Assembly (NCBI GenBank): GCA_030427505.1
Contig: JAUICH010000008.1
Coordinates: 62,001 to 126,000, forward strand
DNA length: 64,000 nt
Direction of reading: 5' to 3'
Source of the DNA: Verrucomicrobiia bacterium
GTDB taxonomy: Bacteria; Verrucomicrobiota; Verrucomicrobiia; Verrucomicrobiales; DEV007
Below the pieces are notes generated by a model, which saw only the letters and a list, made by a program, of their open reading frames with translations, searched no databases and was not told the DNA's origin. Position numbers and translations under genes: made by a program. Positions 27,510-36,723 of the stretch are shown in pieces. Each line of letters starts with the position of its first letter. Position 1 is the stretch's first letter.

Positions 27510-28349
27510 GTGCCGGGAGGCGCCGAACTTTCCGCCGCTTTGCTGAACGATCCTAACAAGCAATCGAGAAACACGCCATTGGAGGTGCGGTGCTACTTTG
27601 TCCGGCACCGGAATGCGCTGGTGGTTCGCGCGGAGTTTTCCCCCCTGTATACGGATTACTACCTGCACCATATGCAGCATGGCATCCGCCTTTTGCCGGA
27701 GCATGACTTGCTGCTCAAGGACGGGCTGGCGGCCCTGACCCTGCACCTGGCCTCCCGCCCGTGGAATGAGGCGTCCGCCTTTACCATCAATCTGCAGGAC
27801 CCGCTGCTGAACCTGTTTGTCACGGGTAGCAATCGGGACGGTACTGTGGTGGGCCGGGTCTTTACGAAAGAAGTGAAACAGGGCGGCCGGAACCTCTTTT
27901 TCTGCCGGACCGACCGGGACGGGGAGCCGGACAGGCAAAGCACGGTGGAGTTTCAGGGCACCGACATGTTTGAAGCCGTGGAGCACTACTACCGGTACAG
28001 CGAACAGCGCCCGGCTCGGTACTTTCACTACTCTGAAGAAGACCTGGTCATGGTGTCCGCGCAGCCGGACTGCGACATGCCATGGTTCCTCACGCTGGAC
28101 GATGGGAAGATTCAGAGTCTGGACGAGGAAGAGGAACTCAGCCTGCTGGAGACCCGGATGTACCGGTTCGAGTGCGGGTGCGATGCGGACCGGATCTACC
28201 CGATAATCGCTTCGTTACCGGAGGAGGAAATCGATGCGTTTTTTGACCAGAGCGATCTGGCCGTCGCGATCTGTCCCCGCTGCGGGGCGCGGTTGAGTTT
28301 GAGCCGGGAGGGGCTGGAAACCTTTCTCGAGAGCCGGCGGACGGGATAG
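27510..28349 (+). CDS. hslO: Hsp33-family redox-regulated chaperone
   Basis: About 279 residues from GTG 27510; TTG at 27501 is the longest alternative. The N-terminal substrate-binding domain is divergent, but the C-terminus has the redox switch: CGCDADRIYPIIASLPEEEI followed by CPRCGARL, i.e. CxC, a spacer of about 30, then CxxC. In the family these four Cys bind zinc when reduced and form disulfides under oxidative stress, unlocking holdase activity in the cytoplasm. It lies 48 bp after the glycosidase stop and may use its own promoter. The symbol is by family only. Confidence 0.82.
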   Translation: MPGGAELSAALLNDPNKQSRNTPLEVRCYFVRHRNALVVRAEFSPLYTDYYLHHMQHGIRLLPEHDLLLKDGLAALTLHLASRPWNEASAFTINLQDPLLNLFVTGSNRDGTVVGRVFTKEVKQGGRNLFFCRTDRDGEPDRQSTVEFQGTDMFEAVEHYYRYSEQRPARYFHYSEEDLVMVSAQPDCDMPWFLTLDDGKIQSLDEEEELSLLETRMYRFECGCDADRIYPIIASLPEEEIDAFFDQSDLAVAICPRCGARLSLSREGLETFLESRRTG

Positions 28350-28372
28350 TTCCATGGGTGGGGCGGGGGAGG

Positions 28373-28687
28373 CTATGGCTTCCGCTTTCCGGCCTTGGAA
28401 GTGCTGGAGCCGGACCGCCGGTTCTTTTCCTGCTGTTCGAAAAGAGGAAGAAAGCGTTCCCGGATGAGTTGGAAGGCGGCTTCCAGGCCCTCGCGTTCGT
28501 AGGTCAGGCCGATCTCGGCCTCGATGGCGGTTGGATTGCCAAAGCAGGAGAGAAACTGGTTGGACGTCATGCGCGTCTGCATGTCGCCGTCCATGTGGCC
28601 GTGCTGTTCCAGGATCCAGAGCCGGGCGAAGAGTGCCAGCACGGCGTCGCCAGTCCAGGCTTTCTCACGCTGTTCCTTCAGGTCCAT
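28373..28687 (-). CDS. Small RNase III-domain-like protein (Mini-III-like)
   Basis: About 104 residues from ATG 28687 (MDLKEQREKAWTGDAVLALF); the frame can be extended 15 residues to 28732. The segment WTGDAVLALFARLWIL followed by MTSNQFLSCFGNPTAIEAEIG and an EGLEAAFQLIRERFLPLF helix resembles the RNase III catalytic fold, where GDAVL carries the conserved Asp. There is no dsRNA-binding domain, as in Mini-III (MrnC), which processes 23S rRNA ends. Some catalytic acids are uncertain, so it may be degenerate. It overlaps the end of the MFS gene by about 23 bp and is translated after it. Confidence 0.6.
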   Translation of the reverse strand: MDLKEQREKAWTGDAVLALFARLWILEQHGHMDGDMQTRMTSNQFLSCFGNPTAIEAEIGLTYEREGLEAAFQLIRERFLPLFEQQEKNRRSGSSTSKAGKRKP

Positions 28688-29921
28688 GAATGACGGCGGC
28701 GGGTGGTTCGAACTGTGAGGCGGGGCCGCCATCTTCCCGGGGCCGGATGGGTTTGAACATCAGGGCGACGACCGTCATGGCTCCAAAAGTAAGGCAGCCG
28801 CCGAAGATCAAAAGCCAATTCAGCCCCCAGTACTCCGCGATGAACCCGGCGGCGGCGCAGCCGGCGACCCGCGACCCGCCGCCAATGGCCATGGTCCAGA
28901 CGCCCTGGATGGAATTCCGGAAACGGTCGCCCGCCAGCCGGTCGAGGAACATGATGGGCGCGATGTAGAGGGCCATGACCTCCATGCCGTGAACGGCCTG
29001 AATGGTCACCACAAGCCAGGGGACCGGGAAGAAGGCGATGAGGAACATGCGCAGACTCATCAGGGCGAGTCCCAGCACGAGAATGCCCTTCAGGCGCAGC
29101 CACCGGTGAATGCGCGGCATGTTCAGCGTGAAGATGACCTCGATGACCACCCCGGTGCAGATGATGAGTCCGATGGTGGAGCGGGGAATGCCGACTTCCT
29201 GACGCAGGTAGAGAGAGATGAACGCGTAATAGCCACCGGCCGCCGTGTAGGCGAGCGCGAGCCCGATGGCGAGGTAGCGGCCTTCCGGCGAGAAAAGCAC
29301 CGCCAGCGCTTCGGTGGTGGGGAGCTTTCGTTTTTTTCCAGCCGGAGTCGCTTCCATCACTTGGTGACCCTGGAGCTTCGGCAGAAAGAAGCTGTTGCAG
29401 ATGCTCAAGACGCAGAACGAAACCGCCAGGGGCACGATGGCGGACGAGCCGGCCTTTCTTTCGATGAGGAAGAAGAGGATCAAGCTGGGGAGAATGAAGC
29501 CCAGAGTGCCAAAGACCCGCACGAGTGGATAGGGTGGGACGTCGTGCCCGGCGTTCCGCTGCATGCCCGCGTAGGAAAAGTAAAAGCCGTCCTGGAGCGG
29601 GATCATGGCCACGAAGGCCAAACCGTGAAAAATGAACAAGCCCATGGTGAGCACCGCGCTTTGGGAAAAGTACATGCCGGTCAGAACCAGGCCGCTGATC
29701 ACGAAGGCCAGGGCCAGGATGCGCCGGGAATCCACCTGCCGGTCGGCCAGCAGGGTAATCAGGGCCGGCGAAAAAAGCATGGGCAAGCTGGTCAGAGCCA
29801 TGGCCAGGCCGATCTGTAAGCGGCTGAAGTGCGCTTCTTCCCACAGGAATACCGACAGCAGTGGCACAAGGCTGCCCATGACGGCAAAGGAAAGGAAGAA
29901 CTGGGTGCGGATGGCGCGCAT
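28665..29921 (-). CDS. MFS transporter (12 TM)
   Basis: The protein has 418 residues with about 12 hydrophobic helices, a central cytoplasmic loop near 195-215 (EATPAGKKRKLPTTEA) and an MFS loop 2-3 region (LLADRQVDSRRIL). The pattern is closest to the MFS_1-like/HcaT-NupG branch of sugar, nucleoside or phenylpropionate proton symporters. The substrate cannot be assigned. The small RNase III-like gene overlaps its 3' end. Confidence 0.88.
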   Translation of the reverse strand: MRAIRTQFFLSFAVMGSLVPLLSVFLWEEAHFSRLQIGLAMALTSLPMLFSPALITLLADRQVDSRRILALAFVISGLVLTGMYFSQSAVLTMGLFIFHGLAFVAMIPLQDGFYFSYAGMQRNAGHDVPPYPLVRVFGTLGFILPSLILFFLIERKAGSSAIVPLAVSFCVLSICNSFFLPKLQGHQVMEATPAGKKRKLPTTEALAVLFSPEGRYLAIGLALAYTAAGGYYAFISLYLRQEVGIPRSTIGLIICTGVVIEVIFTLNMPRIHRWLRLKGILVLGLALMSLRMFLIAFFPVPWLVVTIQAVHGMEVMALYIAPIMFLDRLAGDRFRNSIQGVWTMAIGGGSRVAGCAAAGFIAEYWGLNWLLIFGGCLTFGAMTVVALMFKPIRPREDGGPASQFEPPAAVIHGPEGTA

Positions 29922-30045
29922 GGAGGGTGGGGAACTGTCTTCCGCCCCGGGGGCGGAAGGGCCAAACGATAGCGGTGTTCCGGCCTCGCAAAAGCGAAAC
30001 CCCGCCGAAAAAAATCCGGTGGCTGGAGACGCTTCGGAAAGACTT

Positions 30046-30465
30046 CTATGCGTCCCGGGGCAGCGGCGTGTTGTCGTATTTTTCCTGGAGGGCCGCGATG
30101 CTCTCTCGCCAAGACGTTCCGTCTTTGGCCAGTTCGCCCAGCTCGGTCAGGTAGCTGACTTGATTGCCGCCGGGGATGAACGAAAAGAGCAAGCGGGCGG
30201 GACCGTCCACGGACTTCCATTCGTGAGGCGTCATCTTTGGCACGCGGACAATGGTTCCGGGCGTGGCGATGACTTCCGTGTCCGCGTAGCGGATCGCGAC
30301 CTTGCCAGACTGGACGTAGAAAATCTCGTCCATGCTGGTGTGAAAATGCCAGTCCGGACCGAGGCCGGCGCCGGAGATGGTGGCATCGAAGCTTTCGATC
30401 AGTTCATCAGAGACAACCACCCGGATGGTGATCCCTCCGGCGGTGATATCTGGATGGGAAGACAT
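30046..30465 (-). CDS. Cupin-domain protein
   Basis: The protein has 139 residues from ATG 30465. A single conserved beta-barrel is visible: GPDWHFHTSMDEIFYVQSG gives the first cupin motif (HxH, then E) and GTIVRVPKMTPHEWKS the second (H). It is soluble and cytoplasmic, and the metal and substrate are unknown. The frame is open upstream into the esterase gene, but that part is antisense-quality sequence in another frame. It starts 25 bp after the esterase stop, so the two are probably one operon. Confidence 0.85.
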   Translation of the reverse strand: MSSHPDITAGGITIRVVVSDELIESFDATISGAGLGPDWHFHTSMDEIFYVQSGKVAIRYADTEVIATPGTIVRVPKMTPHEWKSVDGPARLLFSFIPGGNQVSYLTELGELAKDGTSWRESIAALQEKYDNTPLPRDA

Positions 30466-30490
30466 GGCAGTGAATGAGCTTTCCCGGCAC

Positions 30491-31483
30491 CTATTGCCCG
30501 GTCTTGGGCAGGCTGTCCAGCCACTGGATGAGGAGTTGCGGCCACTTGGCGGGCGGGAATTCGTGCAGGACGCGCTGGGGGATGAGATTGCCCACGCCAT
30601 GAGCGCCTTGGTCGAACTCTTCCATCCTGACGGGCACGCCCAGGGTTTCCAGGTCCGCCTTGATTTCGCGCGGCATTTCGATGGGAGCGCCGCCGGGATT
30701 GCCGTCGTCCGTGGCATGGACGAGAAAGACCGGTGGGGTGTCTTTGGAAAACACAAAGGGCGACTCCTTCTCCCGCCAGTGCCAAGTGGCGAGGCCCACC
30801 GCGAAGTCTGGCCGGCTGCTGAGCCGGTCGATGGGGTCCTCCGCATTGGGGGCGCCCAAGTCGAAGTTCGCGGCGAGGTTCATGGACAGGTTTCCGCCCG
30901 CCGAATATCCAGCGATACCGACTTGGTGAGGGTCAATACCCCAATCCTCCGCGTGATAGCGGACGAGGCGAACAGCGCGTTTCGCGTCCATGAGGGTCAG
31001 GGCTTGAATGCCCGCATTGTCCACCCGGTGCGGCGGACGAAGCCGGTATCTCAAACCGATGATAGCGACCCCCATTTCATTGAAGACCTTCGCCGCATAC
31101 ACGACATGCGTCTTCCAGTCCAGCGCGCCATAACCGCCACCGGGACAGACAATCAGCGTCCGGCCAGTTCGTTTGGCTTCCGGAGGAAGGTAGACGGTGA
31201 TGGAGGGAATGGTCACATTGGTGATCCGGGCATGTTCGTCCACCGTTTCCGGCGGCGCGTCTTCCAGGAACTGCGGAGGCCGGTCCGGCCAGAGGGGAAT
31301 GGCGTCTGGTGTGTCCGGGCCGAGAAGTTCGCGGAGTTTATCCTGGGCCGCTACCGTTCCGGAACCCGGACCGCTGGCCGGCGGAGAGTCTGCCGCGATG
31401 GAATGATCGTGAGGAAGGGCACAGCTGACCAGCAAGGCGAGAAAGAACCGGCTCGTCACTCGCAGAGGGATTGTCGGAAGCAT
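30491..31483 (-). CDS. Alpha/beta hydrolase, BD-FAE-like esterase, likely lipoprotein
   Basis: The protein has 330 residues. The N-terminus has a signal with a lipobox-like LVSC (C21), suggesting a lipid anchor. The hydrolase fold has the oxyanion loop CPGGGYG (113-119), the nucleophile elbow GYSAGG (S194), an acid near HATDDGNP (D259/D260) and the base in GAHGVG (H295). The family (carbohydrate acetyl or feruloyl esterase-like) trims acyl groups from polysaccharides, which fits the glycan-degrading neighbourhood. It precedes the cupin gene on the same strand. Confidence 0.88.
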   Translation of the reverse strand: MLPTIPLRVTSRFFLALLVSCALPHDHSIAADSPPASGPGSGTVAAQDKLRELLGPDTPDAIPLWPDRPPQFLEDAPPETVDEHARITNVTIPSITVYLPPEAKRTGRTLIVCPGGGYGALDWKTHVVYAAKVFNEMGVAIIGLRYRLRPPHRVDNAGIQALTLMDAKRAVRLVRYHAEDWGIDPHQVGIAGYSAGGNLSMNLAANFDLGAPNAEDPIDRLSSRPDFAVGLATWHWREKESPFVFSKDTPPVFLVHATDDGNPGGAPIEMPREIKADLETLGVPVRMEEFDQGAHGVGNLIPQRVLHEFPPAKWPQLLIQWLDSLPKTGQ

Positions 31484-31854
31484 GGAAAGACCCTAACTCG
31501 CGTACGGACTTCGGATCAAGGCCGTGAATCAAGACGGAAAGGAGGAGGGGGCCTTCTTGGGACTCGGAACAACAGAGCCATGGTTCTTCTTCCAAGAGGA
31601 TTCCGGAGCCTGGATCGGGCCACCCCCAATCTCGCCTCAAGCTGGGAATCGAGCCGCCCAAGCGTCCTTGCTATCTACCGGGAAACTGCGGATAATACAA
31701 CTTTGAGACCGCGAGTCATGAATGCAGAGGTCAAAATTGCCTCAGCCTTCCAGTTTGCAATCGTGACGACGAAGGACAAAATAGAAGCCTCTCATGGCCA
31801 GGGGATCGTGATATGACTTTCCCGGGTGTGTTCACAACCACCCGCCAAAAAGAT
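31484..31854. other. Intergenic region, no supported gene
   Basis: A 371-bp stretch between the esterase start and tRNA-Arg. Both strands were read; no ORF has protein-like content. It must hold the esterase promoter (minus strand) and the tRNA promoter (plus strand), but I could not assign -35/-10 boxes with confidence. Confidence 0.5.
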
Positions 31855-31928
<74 letters not shown>

Positions 31929-32111
31929 CTTGATGGTTCTCTTGGAGAGAGACGTCTGTGGAAGAGAATCGCCCGCGACGCGTTCAAGCTGCGATTGCGT
32001 GCTGGTCTCTTTCTCGTGAAGCCGGGCCCATGGGTTTGGATCTGATCGGTAGCGGGGAGGTGTCCCATTTCTAATGAACTGGTCTACCTGCAGTGCGCAT
32101 TCGGGGGGTGC

Positions 32112-33464
32112 TCAGTCTTCGACCGTGTCGGGCTTGGAGAATCGGTCCGGTGCCTGGCGCCGCAAGTGGCGAAGGCGTTTGAAGAAATTCCGGCGGCGTT
32201 CCTGGATGAAATCGCGGTCGTAGATGCGGAGGGCCAGGTCGCGGAAGCCTTGGTCGAGTTCTTCCACGCTCATTTGCTGAGGCTGGAAGTTGATGTCAAA
32301 GAGGGTGCAGAGTTCCCAACTTCCTGGGTGGAGGATGCGGCCTTGATCCAGGAGGCGTTGGTAGAGGGGAGTGCCGGGGAAGGGGGTCATGAGGGTAATC
32401 TGCACCTCGTAGAGACCCGATTCTTTCACGAAGTCGAACACGGCGTCGAAGGAACTCTGATCGGTGCCGTCCAGGCCCAACACGAAGCAACCATTTACCG
32501 TAATGCCGGCGTCCTGGATGGCGGCGATGGAGGCCCGGTAGTGTTCGAGCTGTTTGCGTTTCCAGTCGATCTTGCCTTCCACGCCTTGGAGCCCCATGGT
32601 CTGCGGGCTTTCGAGACCGACGAGGATCTGGGCGCAGCCCGCCTCTTTCATCAGCCGCAAGAGGGTGGGGTCACGCGCCACGGAGATGTCGGTTTCCGTG
32701 AACCATTTCAATCCCTCCGGCGCCAGCGCTTCCACCAGGGCGCGGCCGTGCCGGCGGTCGGCAAAGGTGTTGTCGTCGGCGAATTCAATGAAGGGCTGGT
32801 CCCAGACCTTGCGAATCTCGCGAGTCTCCGCCACCACACGATCCACGGGTTTGGTGCGGAATTTTGGGTTCAGCCGGATGGATGCCGCGCAAAAGTCACA
32901 GTTCCACGGGCAGCCACGCTGCGTCTGAACGGTGATGCGGTTGTAGCGATCGGGGTCCAGGAGGCCGAATCGTGGCATGGGGGAATCCCCCAGGTCGAAG
33001 GTGCGGGTCCGGGCATCGTAGCGGGGACGGAGCCGCCCGGTGAGGAGGTCGGCGACCAGTTCCGCCCAGACGGGTTCCGCTTCGCCGACCACGATGGAAT
33101 CGGCGTGGGCGGCGGCCTCGTCCGGCGCTAGTGTCACATGCAGGCCGCCCAGCAGGACGGTCGCGCCCGCCGCGCGGTAGCGGTCCGCCAGGACATACGC
33201 GTCCTTGATCATGGCGCTGAAGCTGGAGATCGCCACGACGTCGAACTCGCCGGGCAGGCCATCGATGGCGCCGAGGTCCGGCACTTCCACATATTCAACC
33301 TCAAGACTGTCCGGCGTCATTCCGGCCAGGGTCAGCAAGCCCAGGCTTGGGAGCGAGGCGATGACCTTGCTGCGTTCCACGAAACCGGGAAGGTTCAAAC
33401 CCATCTCCATGAGTTCCTGGTTGTGGCAGCGCACGCCACTCATTGCGATCAACCCTAGCTTCAT
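32112..33464 (-). CDS. B12-binding domain radical SAM protein
   Basis: The protein has 450 residues. A cobalamin-binding-like Rossmann domain fills about 1-145 (VVAISSFSAM, GATVLLGGLHVTLAP, IVVGEAEPVW). The radical SAM core begins at QTQRGCPWNCDFCAAS with the 4Fe-4S ligands C185, C189 and C192, followed by GLES and VNGCFVLGLDG. A C-terminal helical DUF4070-like tail ends in a basic Arg-rich stretch. The architecture matches the BchE/HpnR-like class that carries out methylations or cyclisations; the product is unknown. No neighbouring gene points to a pathway. Confidence 0.9.
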   Translation of the reverse strand: MKLGLIAMSGVRCHNQELMEMGLNLPGFVERSKVIASLPSLGLLTLAGMTPDSLEVEYVEVPDLGAIDGLPGEFDVVAISSFSAMIKDAYVLADRYRAAGATVLLGGLHVTLAPDEAAAHADSIVVGEAEPVWAELVADLLTGRLRPRYDARTRTFDLGDSPMPRFGLLDPDRYNRITVQTQRGCPWNCDFCAASIRLNPKFRTKPVDRVVAETREIRKVWDQPFIEFADDNTFADRRHGRALVEALAPEGLKWFTETDISVARDPTLLRLMKEAGCAQILVGLESPQTMGLQGVEGKIDWKRKQLEHYRASIAAIQDAGITVNGCFVLGLDGTDQSSFDAVFDFVKESGLYEVQITLMTPFPGTPLYQRLLDQGRILHPGSWELCTLFDINFQPQQMSVEELDQGFRDLALRIYDRDFIQERRRNFFKRLRHLRRQAPDRFSKPDTVED

Positions 33465-33561
33465 GGTTCCCCCTACAATGGCCGGAACGCGACTATTTGG
33501 GAAATTGATCCCTTTTTTCGAAACATCGAGACAGACGATGCATCCCAGGGGGAAGGGAAGG

Positions 33562-33936
33562 TTACATTCCGGCCAGGGTAGCCACCACGCCGGTTAAGAC
33601 CCCGCTCACGGGGATGAAGAAAAGCGCGCGGAACGGCTTCTTCCACGCGCTGAGAAAACAGATCGCCGGCATCATGGCGGCGCCAGTGATGAATCCCGCC
33701 GCGGCGATGGCTTCCCACGGGGCCCTCACTTCCGTGACGTAGAGGGTGAGGACGAAAGCAAAGTTCACGAAACCCAACCCGAAAAAGGAAATATGACCGA
33801 GGCGGGTCAGCCGCCGGCGAAAGCTGTTGTAGCCGCCCATCCAGTCTTCGCGGTGGAAGAATAAGCCAATAACCGCTCCCGAAATCACCCCAAGGAGCAT
33901 TCCCGCCCAGGCAACACGTAACATCAGGATTTCCAT
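33562..33936 (-). CDS. Small integral membrane protein, four helices
   Basis: The protein has 124 residues with four hydrophobic stretches: about 5-28, 44-68, 74-95 and 103-123. Conserved-looking polar loops are FHREDWMGGYNSFRRRLTRLGH and SAWKKPFR. I recognise no family. It is followed 97 bp later by the radical SAM gene, with nothing else close on that strand. Confidence 0.7.
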   Translation of the reverse strand: MEILMLRVAWAGMLLGVISGAVIGLFFHREDWMGGYNSFRRRLTRLGHISFFGLGFVNFAFVLTLYVTEVRAPWEAIAAAGFITGAAMMPAICFLSAWKKPFRALFFIPVSGVLTGVVATLAGM

Positions 33937-34130
33937 GACTTTGATGGAAGTTTAGCCTGCTGAGCTTAAGGGCCAATGTTTGAGATTGAGATACAGGGCA
34001 GTGTTCTGACAGACAAGGATGGAAATTTGCAGGCGCCGCATCCCATACCATGGGTGGCGTGTTTTGCGAAAAGAAGTCCGAATCAAGGGATTCGTTCTGC
34101 TCCGGCTCAAGGACGGCTCGTAAACTGACT

Positions 34131-34607
34131 ATGAAATCTTATCTGGGATGGGCTTTGCTCCTGGCGCAGTGTTTCGTCACCGCGGCCATGACCGGAATGG
34201 TCTGGCTGGTCCAGGTGCTGGTTTACCCACAATTTTTGCAGGTCAGTCCCCCGGAATTTTTGGCTTATCATGCGGAGCATTCGGGCAGGATTGGAGTGGT
34301 GGTTGCGCCACTCATGATTCTGGAACTTGGGTTGGCGCTGGGAAGCGCCTGGTATTTTTGGAGGTCCCCGATCCGGGTCCCGATGGTGGCGGGAGCTTTG
34401 CTGGTGGCCGCGATCTGGCTCGTGACCTTCCTGGTGCAGGTTCCCGTACACCGGGCTCTATCCAGGGAATGGTCGGACACTGTGATCGAAGAACTCATTG
34501 CCGGGAACTGGGCGCGTACGGGGCTGTGGAGCGCTCGCTCGCTCGTTCTGCTCTGGTCGCTGATGGTTCTTCCGGCCGTTTCCAGGGCGCCCGGGAAGGT
34601 CACCTGA
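34131..34607 (+). CDS. Integral membrane protein, DUF1772-like
   Basis: The protein has 158 residues from ATG 34131; the frame is open to 34050, but the extension is Ser/Arg-rich and precedes the first helix. There are four membrane helices (about 4-29, 54-74, 80-102 and 131-151). A hydrophilic segment, VPVHRALSREWSD, lies before the last helix. This overall pattern resembles the anthrone oxygenase/DUF1772 membrane family, without proof. Function unknown. Confidence 0.65.
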   Translation: MKSYLGWALLLAQCFVTAAMTGMVWLVQVLVYPQFLQVSPPEFLAYHAEHSGRIGVVVAPLMILELGLALGSAWYFWRSPIRVPMVAGALLVAAIWLVTFLVQVPVHRALSREWSDTVIEELIAGNWARTGLWSARSLVLLWSLMVLPAVSRAPGKVT

Positions 34608-34721
34608 CTTGGGGCGTGGGGGGCGGGACGAAAATTGCGCCGTGAAAAGTCTGCCCGCCGTTTGGCCGGGCCGGGGGATGAAGAAGTGACAAGACCGAAA
34701 GTCCGGCGCACAGTTTCCGCG

Positions 34722-35126
34722 ATGAGAACCCTGTTGCGAAATCTGGCCGTCGCGGCGGCGCTGGGTGTGGTGGCGCTGGCGGCGATGATCGTCTTCATGC
34801 CGGGCCGGTTCCGCCTGGAGTCGGTCTCCCCCGACAAACACTACCGGGTGATAGGACTTCCGTTTAAGGGATCGGAACCACACCCTCTGGACGGAGCGCT
34901 CCGGCTGTCTATCTATCGCGACGGATCGGAACTCAAAAAGCAACAGACCTCTCTCCCTTTTGGGCGGGATCTGAAAATCGTTTGGAAACAGCCCCCCGCG
35001 CCAGGAATCGACGTTTTCAAGATCGAAAAAGACGAAGTGACCTTGATGACGTTCCAAGTCCTGGATCAGGGACTGCGATGTCTTGGCGGCTCTGACTACC
35101 TGGAGCCGGACCCGGACAAGAAGTAA
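34722..35126 (+). CDS. Hypothetical single-pass or secreted protein
   Basis: The protein has 134 residues from ATG 34722. It has an N-terminal hydrophobic segment (about 8-28) that is either a signal peptide or an anchor, then a beta-rich domain: SPDKHYRVIGLPFKGSE near the start, DGALRLSIYRDGSELKK, and EVTLMTFQVLDQGLRCLGG. I recognise no family. It lies 114 bp after the membrane protein gene and may be independent. Confidence 0.6.
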   Translation: MRTLLRNLAVAAALGVVALAAMIVFMPGRFRLESVSPDKHYRVIGLPFKGSEPHPLDGALRLSIYRDGSELKKQQTSLPFGRDLKIVWKQPPAPGIDVFKIEKDEVTLMTFQVLDQGLRCLGGSDYLEPDPDKK

Positions 35127-35247
35127 GGCCCCCTGTCCCGGTATGGGTGGGCCTGGGAGGGCGGTCGTTTTCTTCTGGAAAGACGAGAAAGAAGGGCCGC
35201 GGACTGGTGGCAGACGGGGAGCCCGGAGGGGCGCTTCTTTTTTAGTT

Positions 35248-36723
35248 CTACTCTTCCTTACTTTCCTTCGTCACTCCCAGCACCTTTTCCGCGGCGGTGG
35301 CGCCCATGCGCATGGCTTTGTGCATGTTGGGGTAGCAGAAGCCGCCCTGGCGGCCGGTGGTCTGGGCGTTTTCCAGGCCATCGATGAACTTCTGGACGCT
35401 TTCCAGGTGAGGCTCGAAGCCCAGGGAAAAGACGGGATAGCCGTGCGGGGTGCGCAGGAGGTGGGTTTCCACAATGTCGTCTCGCGTGCAGATCTTCTCG
35501 GCTTCGAGGTCGGCGACGATCTGGTCGATGACACTCTGTTCGCCATTCCACTTGGCGTCACCGACTTCGCAGGTGGTCTCCACGATGAGCACGGTGTGGT
35601 CGGGCGGATTCACGGTGAGGCCCGCGTTCTTCGGCTCGCCCACGCGGTGGAAGACGTGGTTGCGGTAATAAATGTAGAGCGCGTCGATGGCCTTTTCCTT
35701 ATTCACGAGGAGGCCGTAGACCGCGACGCCTTTGTTGCGGAGTTGTTTGGCGGACTGGCGCACTTCGTCCGGCAGGGCGTCGCCAAAGGCTTCGGCAAAG
35801 CTGCGGATGGGGATGGTGGAGATGACGTTTTCGCAGGCGACGCTGGATTCGTCTCCCGTCTTAGTATTCCGGTAAGTAATGCCGGTCACGCGCTTCCCGT
35901 CCGGGTCCAGCGAGATGCCGCTGACCTCCGCGCTGGTGATGACGTGGCAGCCGAGCCGCTCGATTTCCCCGGCCACGAGCCGGGGCATGGCTTCGGCGCC
36001 GTTGCGGGAGTAGTGCAGGGTCTCTTTGCTCAGCGCGCTTTCGACGGCCTCCACCTTGTTGCCCTTGATGCCGATCTTTGCCAGGGCATTGCGGATGACG
36101 TCCACGGCGGACAGGCGCGGCATCTTCGTCATGATGAAGGTGGCGGACATCTCCGTGGGGGGGAAGCCCCAGTAGCGGTGGGTGAACTCCCTAAAGAAGA
36201 ACTCGTAGAGCGGCCGGCCGTAGAGTTGGATGAGGGCTTCCTCCGCGTCCTTGGGCACGCGGGGCTTGAGTTTAAAGTAGAACTGGTAGGCCAGGAGACC
36301 GGCGCAGCATTTAAAGAGGATGAAGGGATTCATGCCCTTTACCATGTCGGTGAACTGAAGCGGGTAGCGGTAGAAGGACCCCGCCCACTTGATCTTAGCA
36401 TTCAGGTCTACCTCGATGCGCTCGTCGCCCATGATGTCGCGCATGGTCTCGAAGACCTCCTGGTCGAAGGCGTGCAGCATGTGTACGCCCAGGTCGTAGA
36501 AGTTTTCGCCGCGCTTGTGCCCGCGGGCCAGGCCGCCGAGGACCTCTTCCTTCTCGATGAGGACCACCTTCTTTCCCGCCTTGGCCAGGGTCAGGGCGGC
36601 ATAGAGGCCACAAGGTCCCCCGCCGAGGATGGCGGTGTGGGCTTTGGGGCTCTCGCCGGACACGGTACCCGGCCCTGGGTGGGTGGAGGCGGAGCCCGCG
36701 GTGGAAAAGTCTGCTTGGGTCAC
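35248..36723 (-). CDS. FAD-dependent amine oxidoreductase (UDP-galactopyranose mutase/protoporphyrinogen oxidase-like)
   Basis: The protein has 491 residues. An N-terminal low-complexity leader of about 28 residues is followed by the FAD-binding HTAILGGGPCGLYAALTLAKA (GGGPCG at 34-39) and the VVLIEKEEVLGGLARG motif with its acidic ribose-binding residue. Further blocks are FYDLGVHMLHAFDQEVF, RYWGFPPTEMSATFI and the C-terminal NAQTTGRQGGFCYPNMHKA, which closes the FAD site. Related proteins are found in polysaccharide and carotenoid or heme contexts; the substrate is unassigned. It reads away from the rRNA operon promoter region. Confidence 0.87.
   Translation of the reverse strand: MTQADFSTAGSASTHPGPGTVSGESPKAHTAILGGGPCGLYAALTLAKAGKKVVLIEKEEVLGGLARGHKRGENFYDLGVHMLHAFDQEVFETMRDIMGDERIEVDLNAKIKWAGSFYRYPLQFTDMVKGMNPFILFKCCAGLLAYQFYFKLKPRVPKDAEEALIQLYGRPLYEFFFREFTHRYWGFPPTEMSATFIMTKMPRLSAVDVIRNALAKIGIKGNKVEAVESALSKETLHYSRNGAEAMPRLVAGEIERLGCHVITSAEVSGISLDPDGKRVTGITYRNTKTGDESSVACENVISTIPIRSFAEAFGDALPDEVRQSAKQLRNKGVAVYGLLVNKEKAIDALYIYYRNHVFHRVGEPKNAGLTVNPPDHTVLIVETTCEVGDAKWNGEQSVIDQIVADLEAEKICTRDDIVETHLLRTPHGYPVFSLGFEPHLESVQKFIDGLENAQTTGRQGGFCYPNMHKAMRMGATAAEKVLGVTKESKEE

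Noticed and set aside
28678-29991. Open frame of about 437 codons overlapping the MFS gene on the same strand
   Set aside because: His/Arg/Pro-rich translation with no membrane helices; the MFS frame is clearly the coding one.
30377-31816. Open frame of about 479 codons on the plus strand
   Set aside because: It is antisense to the esterase, whose catalytic residues are intact.
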